In this document: positions 1 to 8,802 of the stretch, one piece after another
Numbering within the stretch: the stretch's first letter is position 1
How the letters are laid out: each line of letters opens with the position of its first letter
DNA from: Ostreococcus lucimarinus CCE9901
Taxonomy: Eukaryota > Chlorophyta > Mamiellophyceae > Mamiellales > Bathycoccaceae
DNA length: 64,000 nucleotides
NCBI RefSeq assembly: GCF_000092065.1
Contig: NC_009361.1
Location: 62,001 to 126,000 of the forward strand
Direction of reading: 5' to 3'
Position numbers and translations under genes: made by a program
Notes under the pieces: generated by a model
The model's input: only the letters and a program-made list of their open reading frames with translations
Database searches by the model: none
Told to the model about the DNA's origin: nothing

Positions 1-597
1 GATCACGTATCGGAAAGCGTCCGGAAGCATTCGTAATCTGTAGTTTTTCGCATTCGTGAAGCACACGTACTCGACGATTTCCGGGTCCAAAATCGACACG
101 CAAAACGGCCCGATGGCATTCTTGATCCCCACGCACTCGCCTTTCTCCGCCGCCCAATCGAGCATGGCGATCGGCATCCCCACTGGATGTTGCGCTGCCT
201 TCACCAACGACTTCAAGAATGACTTACTATCGATCATCGCCGGATTCCCATCCGCGTCTGGCCGCGTCGGCGGCGGTCCCGCGAACCCCAGCGCCTCCTT
301 CGCCGCCGTGTACGGGCACGCGCCTCCCTCTGTTTCGCCCTCGACCGCGTCTTCACCGCCGACCACAACACTCTCACCGCTCGACGTGGCCGTGGCGACC
401 TCATCGTCCTCCTCCGCGACGAGCTCCGGCGCGCTCGACGCCCCCGAGCGCGTCCTCGCGAGCGATCGCATCCCGTCCCTCGACGCCCCCGTCCCGCGAA
501 TCGCCGCGCGCGCGCGCGCATTTCGTAGAAAGCGCGCGTCGGCGCGCGCGCGAGCGCTTCGCGGCGCGTGCGCGCGCATCGTCGCTCCGTGAATCAT
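1..597 (-). CDS. Cytochrome P450-like protein, N-terminal part (runs off the window)
   Basis: An open minus-strand frame of 199 codons starts at 597 (a second Met is at 579) and stays open to base 1, so only the N-terminus is present. The first ~45 residues are Arg/Ala-rich like an organelle transit peptide. An acidic linker follows (AEEDDEVATATSSGES), then a folded-looking part containing GPFCVSILDPEIVEYVCFTN and LRMLPDAFRYVI. The pattern of a substrate-side strand followed by a 'position of partner enzyme' phrase resembles the N-terminal part of cytochrome P450s (CYP97-type and others), but the haem-binding Cys and the I helix lie outside the window. The family call is therefore tentative; coding status is better supported than function. 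Confidence 0.5.
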   Translation of the reverse strand, partial: MIHGATMRAHAPRSARARADARFLRNARARAAIRGTGASRDGMRSLARTRSGASSAPELVAEEDDEVATATSSGESVVVGGEDAVEGETEGGACPYTAAKEALGFAGPPPTRPDADGNPAMIDSKSFLKSLVKAAQHPVGMPIAMLDWAAEKGECVGIKNAIGPFCVSILDPEIVEYVCFTNAKNYRLRMLPDAFRYVI

Positions 598-882
598 CGT
601 TCAAAGTCGACACGCGCGCGCTGGCAAAGATATGCCTCGTGCGCACGAATGCGACGTTCGCGCGCGCGCGGGTCGCGCGTCGAGGCGTTCGAGCGACGCG
701 GGCGCGCGAAGGCGCGTTGAGCGAGCGTTTCGCGCGCGCCAACGGGTCGTCGCGCGCGAGACGCGGCGGCTTCTGGCCGCGATACGGCGGCGACAGCGCG
801 CAACCATATCCACAAAGTTTGGTCTATGCGTAAACAGTGTCAGTATTTAGTGTCGATTTCGTCTATGTAGTGTCCGCCTTCT

Positions 883-2148
883 TCACGAACGCGCGCGAAG
901 CGCGTCGACGCAGAAGGAGACGGGATCGGAAACATCGCTCGGGACCTCGATCGCGAGCGTGTTGACTCGTGCGAGATCGCTGGATGACGCGCGAAACGCG
1001 TCGATGGGGACGACGAACGAGCGCCCGCACTGGGCGTCGATTTCGTAGTCGGACGACGACGACCCCGGATCGAGACGGAATTTTCTGCCGACTTGCGTCT
1101 CGACGGCGGGAGTGAGGACGGTGCCGTTTCGCCATTGCTTTCGCGTGCGGTGACTGAGACCAATGATGAGCGAGACGTCGAAATTGTCCGTGCACGAGAT
1201 GCGAATCCAAACGGAGACGCTCGAGACGTTGGCGAATGGCTTTGCCGATATTTCACAGAGCCAGCAATGAAACGCGACGCGTCCTCGCGGCGAAAATTCG
1301 CCGCAGAGCGCAGACGAAGACTCCATACGCCCGTATCCTTCGCGGTTGATGACAAGCCAGCGATCGCGATACGGCAAAAGTGCCCATCCCGCGCCGAGGC
1401 CACCATCGTAAATCTTCGCTTCGACGCGGGCGCGCGCGCCGAGATCGACGTCTAGACGTCTCGAATCTTCGCCGCACGACACCGGACGAAACTCAATGTT
1501 CATCTTTCCTTGAATGGGGTGCGCAAGCTTTTCGAACGCATAAAACGACAAATCGAAATGAGGTACCGGACCACAGCAGATCTCTTGAGTGCCGTATTCG
1601 TAGTCGCACGGGCAAGTGTCGATGATTTTCACTTTGATGACGAGCGACTCATCCCAGCACCGCACGAACTCGTATTCAGTCGACGTAGCATCATCGCGCT
1701 TCGCCGGGCGCGCTGGAACCTTCCGTCCGTACGAATCGAGAGCGTCGGGATCGACTTCCCAAAAGCCGCGCTCGCGAGAATACTCGATTCGCCCACCGCT
1801 AAAGTCTTTTAGCACGAATCCGGAGACGCATCGTACCTCGAAGCACGACCCACACGCGCCTTCGTGGAGTTTAAGATCGTAATCCGCCACGGCAGCGACG
1901 GCATCGCGCGCGTAAGGTAGGTTCTCGTTGCTTTCTAGTCCCTCTCCTTTGTTGACAAAGCCGCACGCGTTGCCATAGAGGTCGCCAAAAATTTGTTTGG
2001 CGAATGTCTTCTTCCATGCGTCGGGGGCGTCGAAGTACGTCGCGCGAGCGCGAGACCACGATCCAACTGCCGCGTCTACTCGCACGGCGCGCGAAACAAC
2101 GACGATGAAGGTCGTCAAAGCGATCGAGGCGCGCATGATTGTGAGCAC
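883..2148 (-). CDS. Secreted expansin-like protein
   Basis: 421 residues. A signal peptide of about 26 residues (hydrophobic ALTTFIVVVSRAV, then VDAA) is followed by an expansin-type double-psi beta-barrel: ATYFDAPDAW, NACGFVN, HEGACGSCFEVRC, IDTCPC and CCGPVPHFDLSFYAFEKLA. The Cys pattern and the HFD motif are those of expansin/GH45-like domains, which loosen cellulose-based walls without hydrolysis. Residues ~225-421 form a second, disulphide-poor region unlike a textbook CBM63 and of unknown role. Start alternatives are 2148 and Met5 at 2136; both keep the signal peptide. The 3' neighbour (helicase, ATG at 4456) is on the same strand with its stop 46 bp upstream. Odd for an organism probably lacking a cellulose wall. 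Confidence 0.82.
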   Translation of the reverse strand: MLTIMRASIALTTFIVVVSRAVRVDAAVGSWSRARATYFDAPDAWKKTFAKQIFGDLYGNACGFVNKGEGLESNENLPYARDAVAAVADYDLKLHEGACGSCFEVRCVSGFVLKDFSGGRIEYSRERGFWEVDPDALDSYGRKVPARPAKRDDATSTEYEFVRCWDESLVIKVKIIDTCPCDYEYGTQEICCGPVPHFDLSFYAFEKLAHPIQGKMNIEFRPVSCGEDSRRLDVDLGARARVEAKIYDGGLGAGWALLPYRDRWLVINREGYGRMESSSALCGEFSPRGRVAFHCWLCEISAKPFANVSSVSVWIRISCTDNFDVSLIIGLSHRTRKQWRNGTVLTPAVETQVGRKFRLDPGSSSSDYEIDAQCGRSFVVPIDAFRASSSDLARVNTLAIEVPSDVSDPVSFCVDALRARS

Positions 2149-2194
2149 ATGTGCTGTCGTCGGCGTCGGTTACAATTCTCCAATGTCGAGTCGA

Positions 2195-4456
2195 TCACGG
2201 CACGTACGCCGCAGCCGAAGCGACGTCGCCGTGTGTCTCGAAATACTCCACTAATGTCGCTAGAAATCTATCGCTGCTTACTGTGTCGCTATCGATGATG
2301 AGGCAACAGTGCTTCCGTGCCCGCGTCACGGCGACGTTCATGCGCCGACTATCGGAGAGGAATCCCACCTCGCCCGATGCGTTCGAACGCACTGCGCTGA
2401 TAATGATGGCTTCTTTTTCGCGTCCCTGGAATCCATCGACGGTAGACACTTCCAGATTTTTGAGCGCGTCGTCTCTGGCGCGAAGTTCACGAAGCACCGT
2501 GACTTGACCGTTGTACGGCGTGATGACGCCGATGTCGTCCACGGCGACGTCGTGGCGAGCGACGAGACGCCTGACCACTTCCATTACCACCGCCGCTTCG
2601 TCGGGATTTTCTTTGCTTTCGCCATCCTCTTCTACGCGCTCGTCCATATCGCAGCCGGCGGTGTCGATCAAGAGTAAAACGGGAGGGTCGTCCTCGCCGT
2701 CGCCTCGAAGTCGATGCGTCGCGACGGATTCCGCCGCAGTGAGCTTACCTTGGTACATCGCCTCCGAGGACCACGTCATGATATCAGCATGCATGCGATA
2801 CTGCACGGTAAGCATACGAGCAACTAAATCGCCGTACATGTCGTGAAGCCGTTGAAAAAGCGTGTCGCTCAATCCTTTCGCCTGCGCTTCATCCGAGATC
2901 ACCGTAGGCGGAAGCTGCAAATGATCGCCGGCGAGCACAGTCTTCTTACCTTTTAAGACTGCTCCCCAGCACGCGGCTTCGAGCGCCTGGGCGGCTTCGT
3001 CTATGACAACGACATCGAAATCTTGAAATTTCAACGTTCCCGACAGCGCTCCACTGAGCGTTGAGCACACGACGCGCGCGCCGTCGACGACATCCCTCAT
3101 CGCCGCCTTTTGACGATTCCGTTCCTCCTTTGCTAGCACTCTCAGCTCCTTGCGAACTTCGTTCCGTTCGACGCGATCTTTTCTGTCGTTGAGCTTCAAC
3201 AACTTTCTACGCAATATTTTGCTCTCCTTTGCGCAATCTTTAGCGAGCTTGCTGTTATCGCTCGCCAGGAGTTGTGCCTCGAGTGACGCCGCGAGCACGG
3301 ACGGCAGCAATCTTGCCGGGTGACCGACGCGTACCAGGCGCATTTCGCCTCCTTCGGGAAGCTTGATTTTCATCAAGCGTTCGACTAAGTTGTCTATGGC
3401 TATATTTGAGGCCGTGCACGCGAGCACGCGAGAGCCGCGCGCGACTTCCTGTGCCACGTACTCGACCACCGCCGTCGTTTTGCCCGTACCGGGAGGTCCA
3501 TGAATCAGTGCAAAGTCTACGCAGCGCAACGCGTGCTCGATCGCACCACGCTGCGACGCGTCTAAAGCGGTGTTGATCCATTCGACCTCTTTCCCAGTTT
3601 TCGAAACTCGAGGCTTGGAGTCCCCGAACGCGACGCCGACTAGATGCGCCCCCGGCTGTTTCGCGTCGCTCGAACCCCCATATTTCCCTACTCGCTCGAC
3701 CGCGGAAACCAACCTTTTGTGCGTCGCCTCGTTGGATAACCGTTCTAAACGTAACGTGCCGCTGAGCTCGTCCGGCATGTCATCGCACGCGAGCTCGATT
3801 TGCGTATCCCGAATTCTATACACGACGCCGCTCGCCAGCGGTTCGCCCTCCGCCGAAGACTTATTCGGCCTCAAGCAAACCACATCGTGCGGACTCAGCT
3901 TATGCGGCGGCAACGGCAAAGCATCCGAACCATTCGGCCGACTCGCGAGCTCTAAAGTCACGATCGTCTGCCCGAGCAAACCGCCGCGAAGATCCGTCGC
4001 GGTCAATCCCAACAGCGCTCGACCGCGTCTCGCCGCCGCCTCGGGAGATAGCCCTCGCAATATCTCCTGCGCCTGCGCCTCCTCGGCCTCGCGCTCGAGT
4101 TCGAGCAAATCCATCGTTTTCTTCGTCCAGCGCGCCAAACCGTCCCCATCGCTCGCGTCCTCGCCGAAATCGCGCAATTCCTCGAGCGTCGCCGAGACGC
4201 CCAGCCGTCGACGCAGCGCCTCGACCACGTCTTCGTCCCGCACGCAAACCATCTCTCGATAAATCCGCGCGTTCGCGCTCAGGTCCCCGACGACGATTCT
4301 TCGGTCGCTTCCCGCGTCGCCGTGCGAGGCGTGTTCGAGGCCGTGGCGTTCACAGAACGCGTGCAACTGCGCGCGCTGTTTCGCGGAAAGCGCTGGAGAG
4401 AACTCGACGCGCGCCGGTTTACCGCCGCGCGCGGCGTCACCGCGCGCCATGATCAC
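2195..4456 (-). CDS. SF1 DNA/RNA helicase, IGHMBP2/SMUBP-2-like, with N-terminal R3H-like domain
   Basis: 753 residues (Met3 at 4450 could be the start). Residues ~18-58 look like an R3H domain (RAQLHAFCERHGLEHASHG; the R-x3-H core is RAQLH). The helicase part is complete: Walker A GPPGTGKT at ~320, the ATASN-like motif Ia CTASNIAIDNLVERL, motif II VVIDEAAQALE, motif III AGDHLQLPP, motif IV VQYRMH, motif V TVDGFQGREKEAI and motif VI NVAVTRARK. This is the Upf1-like SF1B order seen in IGHMBP2, a 5'-3' helicase of nucleus and cytoplasm tied to ribosome and tRNA functions. In animal IGHMBP2 the R3H domain lies after the helicase; here it is at the front. No intron is seen. Confidence 0.9.
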   Translation of the reverse strand: MIMARGDAARGGKPARVEFSPALSAKQRAQLHAFCERHGLEHASHGDAGSDRRIVVGDLSANARIYREMVCVRDEDVVEALRRRLGVSATLEELRDFGEDASDGDGLARWTKKTMDLLELEREAEEAQAQEILRGLSPEAAARRGRALLGLTATDLRGGLLGQTIVTLELASRPNGSDALPLPPHKLSPHDVVCLRPNKSSAEGEPLASGVVYRIRDTQIELACDDMPDELSGTLRLERLSNEATHKRLVSAVERVGKYGGSSDAKQPGAHLVGVAFGDSKPRVSKTGKEVEWINTALDASQRGAIEHALRCVDFALIHGPPGTGKTTAVVEYVAQEVARGSRVLACTASNIAIDNLVERLMKIKLPEGGEMRLVRVGHPARLLPSVLAASLEAQLLASDNSKLAKDCAKESKILRRKLLKLNDRKDRVERNEVRKELRVLAKEERNRQKAAMRDVVDGARVVCSTLSGALSGTLKFQDFDVVVIDEAAQALEAACWGAVLKGKKTVLAGDHLQLPPTVISDEAQAKGLSDTLFQRLHDMYGDLVARMLTVQYRMHADIMTWSSEAMYQGKLTAAESVATHRLRGDGEDDPPVLLLIDTAGCDMDERVEEDGESKENPDEAAVVMEVVRRLVARHDVAVDDIGVITPYNGQVTVLRELRARDDALKNLEVSTVDGFQGREKEAIIISAVRSNASGEVGFLSDSRRMNVAVTRARKHCCLIIDSDTVSSDRFLATLVEYFETHGDVASAAAYVP

Positions 4457-4659
4457 CGACGCGCGCGGTCGATCGCGCGGTCGATCGCGCGAGGGAGGTC
4501 GGCGGACGCCGCGCGCGCGCGCGGCGCTGTGGCGGTGTGACCGTCTTCGCGTAACCGTCAGCCGAGTGCGTGCGCCGAGGCCGATTTCTTCATCGCGCGC
4601 GCGACGAACGACGCGACGGCGCGTGGCGACGCGCTTTAATTATAGTAATTATTTCACCG

Positions 4660-6324
4660 CTATTTGGAGCTCGCGGCGATGACCCAGGCGAGCTGACGCA
4701 GAGTTCGTCGCGTGACGTCGACGCACGCGCGCTCGTCGCGAGCGAGTTGCTCGAACGAGGCGTCGGCGACGTCGAGGAGCGTCGGCGCGTCTCGAGGCCA
4801 AACGTCTCGAAGAGCATCGTGCGCGCGACGCGCGAGCGCCGTCGTCGCCTCTTTCGTGGCTTCGATAAAAATCTTGACGTCGTCGTCGTACCCGGCGACG
4901 CGTTCGCGCGCGAGCACGGCGGCTGGAACGGGGTCGACGTCGAGCCAATCGCCGCCGCGAATGGAATCGACGACGCGGACGATTTTTTCGAGCGTCGTCG
5001 TCGAGAGTTTTGCTAATCCGTCGCACACGCACTCGTCGCGCAGTTCGTCCAGCGCCTCCTCGAACGCAGCGACGGTGTCGGCAAAGTTGTCGCGGCTCGA
5101 TCCAGACGTGCTCGCGAGCGTCTCGCCAATCTCTTCCGCTCTCGCGTCGACGGCGGCGATGAGCGCGACGAGCACCGACGACTCGACATCGTGTGCGCGC
5201 GCGGCATCGTCGCCGAGCGGTACGGCCACGAGCGTGGCCGGGTCACCGGGCGACGCCGGCGGCGCCGCGTTCGCCGTGGATTGTTCGGCCGTCAACGTCG
5301 CGTCGAGCTCTCGAACGAGCTCTCGAACACGGCGCTGCGCGTCTTCGGACGCGCCGTTCAATAACGCATCCATCGCGCGCTCACACGCGACTTCAACGTG
5401 CGCTTGCGCTGTCGCCGCGCCGAAGTCAGCCAGACGCTCGACCAAAATCGCAGCCGCGCGCTCGTCGTCGTCCTCATCCCCCGCCAGCACGTCCGCCGTC
5501 GCCTTCACCACCGACGTCAGCGCGCTAAAAGCCCCCATACCCACGCTCTGCGTCTTCTTCGTGACGTTCGTCGCGAACGTCTTCGGGTCACTCGCTGCGT
5601 TTTCAATCACTCCCTCAGCGTTTTCCAACGCGCGCTTCGCCTTGTTCGCCGCGCCGCCGAACGCGGCCCAAGCGCCCGATGCGAACGTCTCCGCCAGCCG
5701 CACCGCGTCCGCCGTCTTCGGCGCGTCATCTCGGGCGTCTTCGTTTCCATCCTCCGCGTCGTCATCGTCTTCGCGAACGACGCGCGTTCGCGCGCCATCG
5801 TCGCCGACGACGTGCGACGAAAACGTCTTCAAGTCTCTTCGCAGCGCGCGCGCCGCGTCCGACGCCGCCGCCTCCTTCACCACCGCCTTCGCCTTCGCCA
5901 AGCTCGCGCTCGCCCATCCACCCAAATTCATCGCCAATTTTCCCACGTCTGGCGCGTCCAACGGCGGTAACGGCGGCGGTTTCGCCGTCGACGCCTTTTC
6001 CGTCTCCGTCGTCGTCTCCGTCGTCGTCGTCGTCTCTGTCTCGCCCTCGCTCGCCGCGCGATCCGCGTCGTCCGTCACCGACGACGAACCATCGTCGCGC
6101 GTCGTCTCTTCCGGCGTCACCGCCTTCCCGTCGCGCCCGTCGCGCGCGTCGTCGTCGTCGTCGTCATCGTCATTCTTTCCGTCAAACACATCATCGTCGT
6201 TCTCGTCGTCGTCGTCGCGCGTCTCCGGTGACGCGTCGCGCGCGTCGCCGTCGACGCCTTCGCTCGCCTCGTCGTCGTCGCTCGAATCGAGCCAGGCGTC
6301 GATCTCGTCGTCGTCGTCGGACAT
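4660..6324 (-). CDS. Acidic protein, possible FAM114/NOXP20-family member
   Basis: 554 residues starting MSDDDDEIDAWLDSSDDDE at 6324; the frame is open further upstream, but the acidic Met is the natural start because the divergent gene begins 30 bp away. Residues 1-~115 are D/E/T-rich and disordered. The rest is Ala-rich and helical, with a GWASASLAKAKAVVKEAAA segment, an AWAAFGGAANKAKRALENAEG segment and long amphipathic helices to the end. The layout (acidic N-terminus, short GW-containing amphipathic segments, helical C-terminal domain) resembles FAM114/DUF719 proteins, which act at Golgi membranes. I cannot confirm family membership by eye; an uncharacterised algal protein is the alternative. 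Confidence 0.75.
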   Translation of the reverse strand: MSDDDDEIDAWLDSSDDDEASEGVDGDARDASPETRDDDDENDDDVFDGKNDDDDDDDDARDGRDGKAVTPEETTRDDGSSSVTDDADRAASEGETETTTTTETTTETEKASTAKPPPLPPLDAPDVGKLAMNLGGWASASLAKAKAVVKEAAASDAARALRRDLKTFSSHVVGDDGARTRVVREDDDDAEDGNEDARDDAPKTADAVRLAETFASGAWAAFGGAANKAKRALENAEGVIENAASDPKTFATNVTKKTQSVGMGAFSALTSVVKATADVLAGDEDDDERAAAILVERLADFGAATAQAHVEVACERAMDALLNGASEDAQRRVRELVRELDATLTAEQSTANAAPPASPGDPATLVAVPLGDDAARAHDVESSVLVALIAAVDARAEEIGETLASTSGSSRDNFADTVAAFEEALDELRDECVCDGLAKLSTTTLEKIVRVVDSIRGGDWLDVDPVPAAVLARERVAGYDDDVKIFIEATKEATTALARRAHDALRDVWPRDAPTLLDVADASFEQLARDERACVDVTRRTLRQLAWVIAASSK

Positions 6325-6354
6325 CACAGCGCGACGCGCTGTGACTCCGAAACG
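6325..6354. promoter_or_regulatory. Very short bidirectional promoter gap
   Basis: Only 30 bp separate the minus-strand ATG at 6324 from the plus-strand ATG at 6355. If the plus gene starts at its second Met (6421) the gap is 96 bp. Either way both genes must draw initiation signals from this interval and from each other's 5' ends. No TATA box is visible. Confidence 0.4.
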
Positions 6355-7341
6355 ATGTTCGCGCCCGGACCGCGCGGTCGCGCGCGCGCGCGCGGCCGCG
6401 ACGGCGCGTGCGGGGACCCGATGTTTTACTACCTCGCCTGGCGCTCGCTCGAGGCGATCGCGCGGTGCTGGCGGGCGACGCGCGACGCGTTCGGGTTCGA
6501 GCCGGTCGGCGCGGCGGCGACGCTGGGCGTCGTTTTCGTCGAGCGCGTCGCGCGACGCGCGCCGGGCGCGATCGGGGACGCCGCGCGCGTCGTTTCGAGC
6601 GCCGCGATGTGCGCGCGCGGGCGCGGGCGCGGCGGCGCCGCGGAGAGGCTTCGGGACGCGGCGCTCGCGACGTGCTCGCACGAGAGCGACTTCGCGGTGG
6701 CGTGCTTCGCGGGATCGATGTTCGCTAAGATGGCGGAGACGGAGCGGCGAGTGCGGGAAGCGGTCGGGACGCGCGCGAGCGCGCCGGCGACGGTGGCGTT
6801 CGCGCTGGCGCTGGGAATGGCGACGAACGCGGCGGCGGCGGCGAGCGCGCGCGCGCTCGGATACGGCGACGCGTGCTGGCGCGGCGCGGGGGGGCTCGTG
6901 TTCGCGCTGAAGACGTATCGGGCGAGGGTCGATTACGCGAGAGGATATCGCGGACGGGTGAGCTTTTTTGGATTCATCGACGTGCCGGCGGAGACGGCGA
7001 GCGTGGCGGAGATTGTCATTTTGGCGTTGATGGATTCGTCGCCGACGGCGTTGAATCTGTACGGCGCGGGCGCCGCCGTGGGATTCATGGTGGCCTCGTT
7101 TGAGCGAGAAACGATGCGCGGCTTAGCGTGCGCGACGAGAGGCGTGAAAAAATTGCTCGGCGTAGCGCTGGGACCGAGCGTTCGCGTCGGCTCGCGCGTC
7201 GTGTTGGCGCGCATGCGCAACGCGTCGCTCAACGGCAATTGGGGAATCGTCGTCGAGACGCGCGGGGATCAGGTGACGGTGTCTCTGGACGTCGACGGGC
7301 GAAACATCACGGCTTTACGAGATAACCTAATCGTCGTCTAA
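6355..7341 (+). CDS. Uncharacterised protein with C-terminal KOW/SH3-like domain
   Basis: 328 residues from 6355; Met23 (6421, MFYYLAWRSLEAIAR) is an equally good start. The N-terminal two thirds are Ala/Arg-rich with hydrophobic helices that may be membrane-associated (ATVAFALALGMATNAAAAA; ALNLYGAGAAVGFMVASF). The last ~50 residues read as a KOW/SH3-like barrel: VGSRVVLARMRNASLNGNWG followed by IVVETRGDQVTVSLDVDGR and ITALRDNLIVV, a pattern used for nucleic-acid or protein binding (compare the 'LNG..G.V' loops in SH3-like repeats). The combination is not one I recognise. Head-to-head with the FAM114-like gene. Confidence 0.7.
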   Translation: MFAPGPRGRARARGRDGACGDPMFYYLAWRSLEAIARCWRATRDAFGFEPVGAAATLGVVFVERVARRAPGAIGDAARVVSSAAMCARGRGRGGAAERLRDAALATCSHESDFAVACFAGSMFAKMAETERRVREAVGTRASAPATVAFALALGMATNAAAAASARALGYGDACWRGAGGLVFALKTYRARVDYARGYRGRVSFFGFIDVPAETASVAEIVILALMDSSPTALNLYGAGAAVGFMVASFERETMRGLACATRGVKKLLGVALGPSVRVGSRVVLARMRNASLNGNWGIVVETRGDQVTVSLDVDGRNITALRDNLIVV

Positions 7342-7394
7342 ATTCTACGTCTACGCGCTGCTGTAAAACTAAACTGTACCGATTGCCGAACGCT

Positions 7395-8621
7395 TCACCT
7401 TCGCACGACGGCGAAACGATACACCGGTCGCCATTTGCCTTCGCACACGATATCGCGCTCGGTGAACGCCTCGTACGGATTTGCCCGTAGCCATCGTCGA
7501 TTTCGAACCGGCTTTACGTCCGGAAGCGGTTCCCATTCAAATTTGTGCGCGGCGTCGTGCTCCGGGACGTCGTCCAAAGAAGCGGGCACCTCGGATTCGT
7601 CCATATCCCCCACTCGCGCGTACGTCGCTTCGTCGATGATAAAGTCATCGTTCGCGGCAACGACATCGTACATTTCAGACGCCAACGCTTTCACGTCCGA
7701 GCAACAGAAGAGCTCGCCACCGCTCGGAAGGACATTCGCGAGCGCTCGCGCGAATTCGGGCGTCATCACGCGCCGCTCGAAGTGTCGTCCTCGACTCCAA
7801 GGATCGGGGAACTGCACGCACACCGCGCGCACGTTCGGTAAGTTCATACTCTCCAACGATACGTTCACGTTGGCTGAAACGAAGTGCACGGGCAGACGTA
7901 ATCGCGCCTCATTCGCCCGCACCCACGCGTTCGCCTGCCGCACCAGCGGCGGGTAAATTTCAACCCCTAATAAATTAAACTCCACGCCCTGCTTCGCTCG
8001 CGTGAACGCTTCCGCGCGTTCGGTTGATAAAGCCTTAATGAAACCGCCCTTAGCGGTGCCGACGTCTACTAACAGCGGCCGTCCGCGCGCGTCTCCGAAC
8101 GCGCTCGACCAATACGCTTCGTCGAGCGTCAACGGCGCCTGAAACGGCGCCGACATCGGATTGGTCATCTTCTTCATTCGTCGATTCAGATTCTTCTTCT
8201 TTCCATCGTGCGTCGTCGCCGCCTCCGTCGTCGTCGTCGTCGCGACGTTCAACATTTCGTTCGCGTCTCGACACAACGTCTCGTCCGCATCACCCTCTTC
8301 GAACGCGCGGTGCCGCGAGCACATCGTCCCGCCGTCCCTCGCCTTTGCCGCGCAAAACCGTCGTTTTCGCGGCACGTACCGCGCGCAGCGCCCCTCACCG
8401 GGTTCACCGGCGAGCGCGCGTTCGAGGCGCTTCAATTCTTCGTACTCGGCGAGCCACGCGGGGTCGGCGACGATGGCGTCGAGCGACGCGCGCGCGCCGG
8501 GTCGGTCGACCTCGTAGTCGTCGTCCCGGCGGCGGAGCGTCTCGCGCAGGACGCGCGCGCGCGCGACGACGGCGGACGACGACGGGTCGTCATCGCCGAC
8601 GTCACCGACGCGGGAGGACAT
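7395..8621 (-). CDS. tRNA (guanine-N7)-methyltransferase (TrmB family) with TRM13-type zinc finger
   Basis: 408 residues. The C-terminal half is a TrmB/Trm8-type SAM methyltransferase, which makes m7G46 in tRNA: SAM loop LLVDVGTAKGGFIKALS, LLGVEIYPPLVRQA, the family hallmark VCVQFPDPWSRGRHFERRVM, then GGELFCCSDVK and a conserved basic C-terminus (RRWLRANPYEAFTERDI). Ahead of it, at ~76-102, is CARYVPRKRRFCAAKARDGG continuing TMCSRH, a C-x7+-C-x~9-C-x3-H finger typical of the N-terminus of TRM13 (tRNA 2'-O-methyltransferase) proteins. The first ~70 residues are charged. The fusion is in one frame with no sign of error. Probably nuclear/cytosolic tRNA modification; a plastid version is also possible. 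Confidence 0.9.
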   Translation of the reverse strand: MSSRVGDVGDDDPSSSAVVARARVLRETLRRRDDDYEVDRPGARASLDAIVADPAWLAEYEELKRLERALAGEPGEGRCARYVPRKRRFCAAKARDGGTMCSRHRAFEEGDADETLCRDANEMLNVATTTTTEAATTHDGKKKNLNRRMKKMTNPMSAPFQAPLTLDEAYWSSAFGDARGRPLLVDVGTAKGGFIKALSTERAEAFTRAKQGVEFNLLGVEIYPPLVRQANAWVRANEARLRLPVHFVSANVNVSLESMNLPNVRAVCVQFPDPWSRGRHFERRVMTPEFARALANVLPSGGELFCCSDVKALASEMYDVVAANDDFIIDEATYARVGDMDESEVPASLDDVPEHDAAHKFEWEPLPDVKPVRNRRWLRANPYEAFTERDIVCEGKWRPVYRFAVVRR

Positions 8622-8802
8622 CGCGCGCGCGGTCGCGCGGTCGCGCGTCGCGGCGATGTGTCGTAAAGCGCTGTCGTAAAGCGTAAAGCGACGCGGCGCG
8701 GCGGCGCGTCTTACAAAAGTGAAAAATGCGTCATCGCGTCGCGCGCGTCGCGCGACGGTCGAGTCGGTCGACGTCGATCGATAAAGGTTTGATTCCGTCG
8801 GT

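Noticed and set aside
56-592. Plus-strand frame of 178 codons at the window start
   Set aside because: Antisense of the P450-like N-terminus, which shows folded protein text on the minus strand.
4712-6910. Plus-strand frame of 732 codons over the FAM114-like gene
   Set aside because: Ser/Ala/Arg low-complexity antisense shadow of a minus-strand gene with a sensible start and domains; it also runs into the next gene in the wrong frame.
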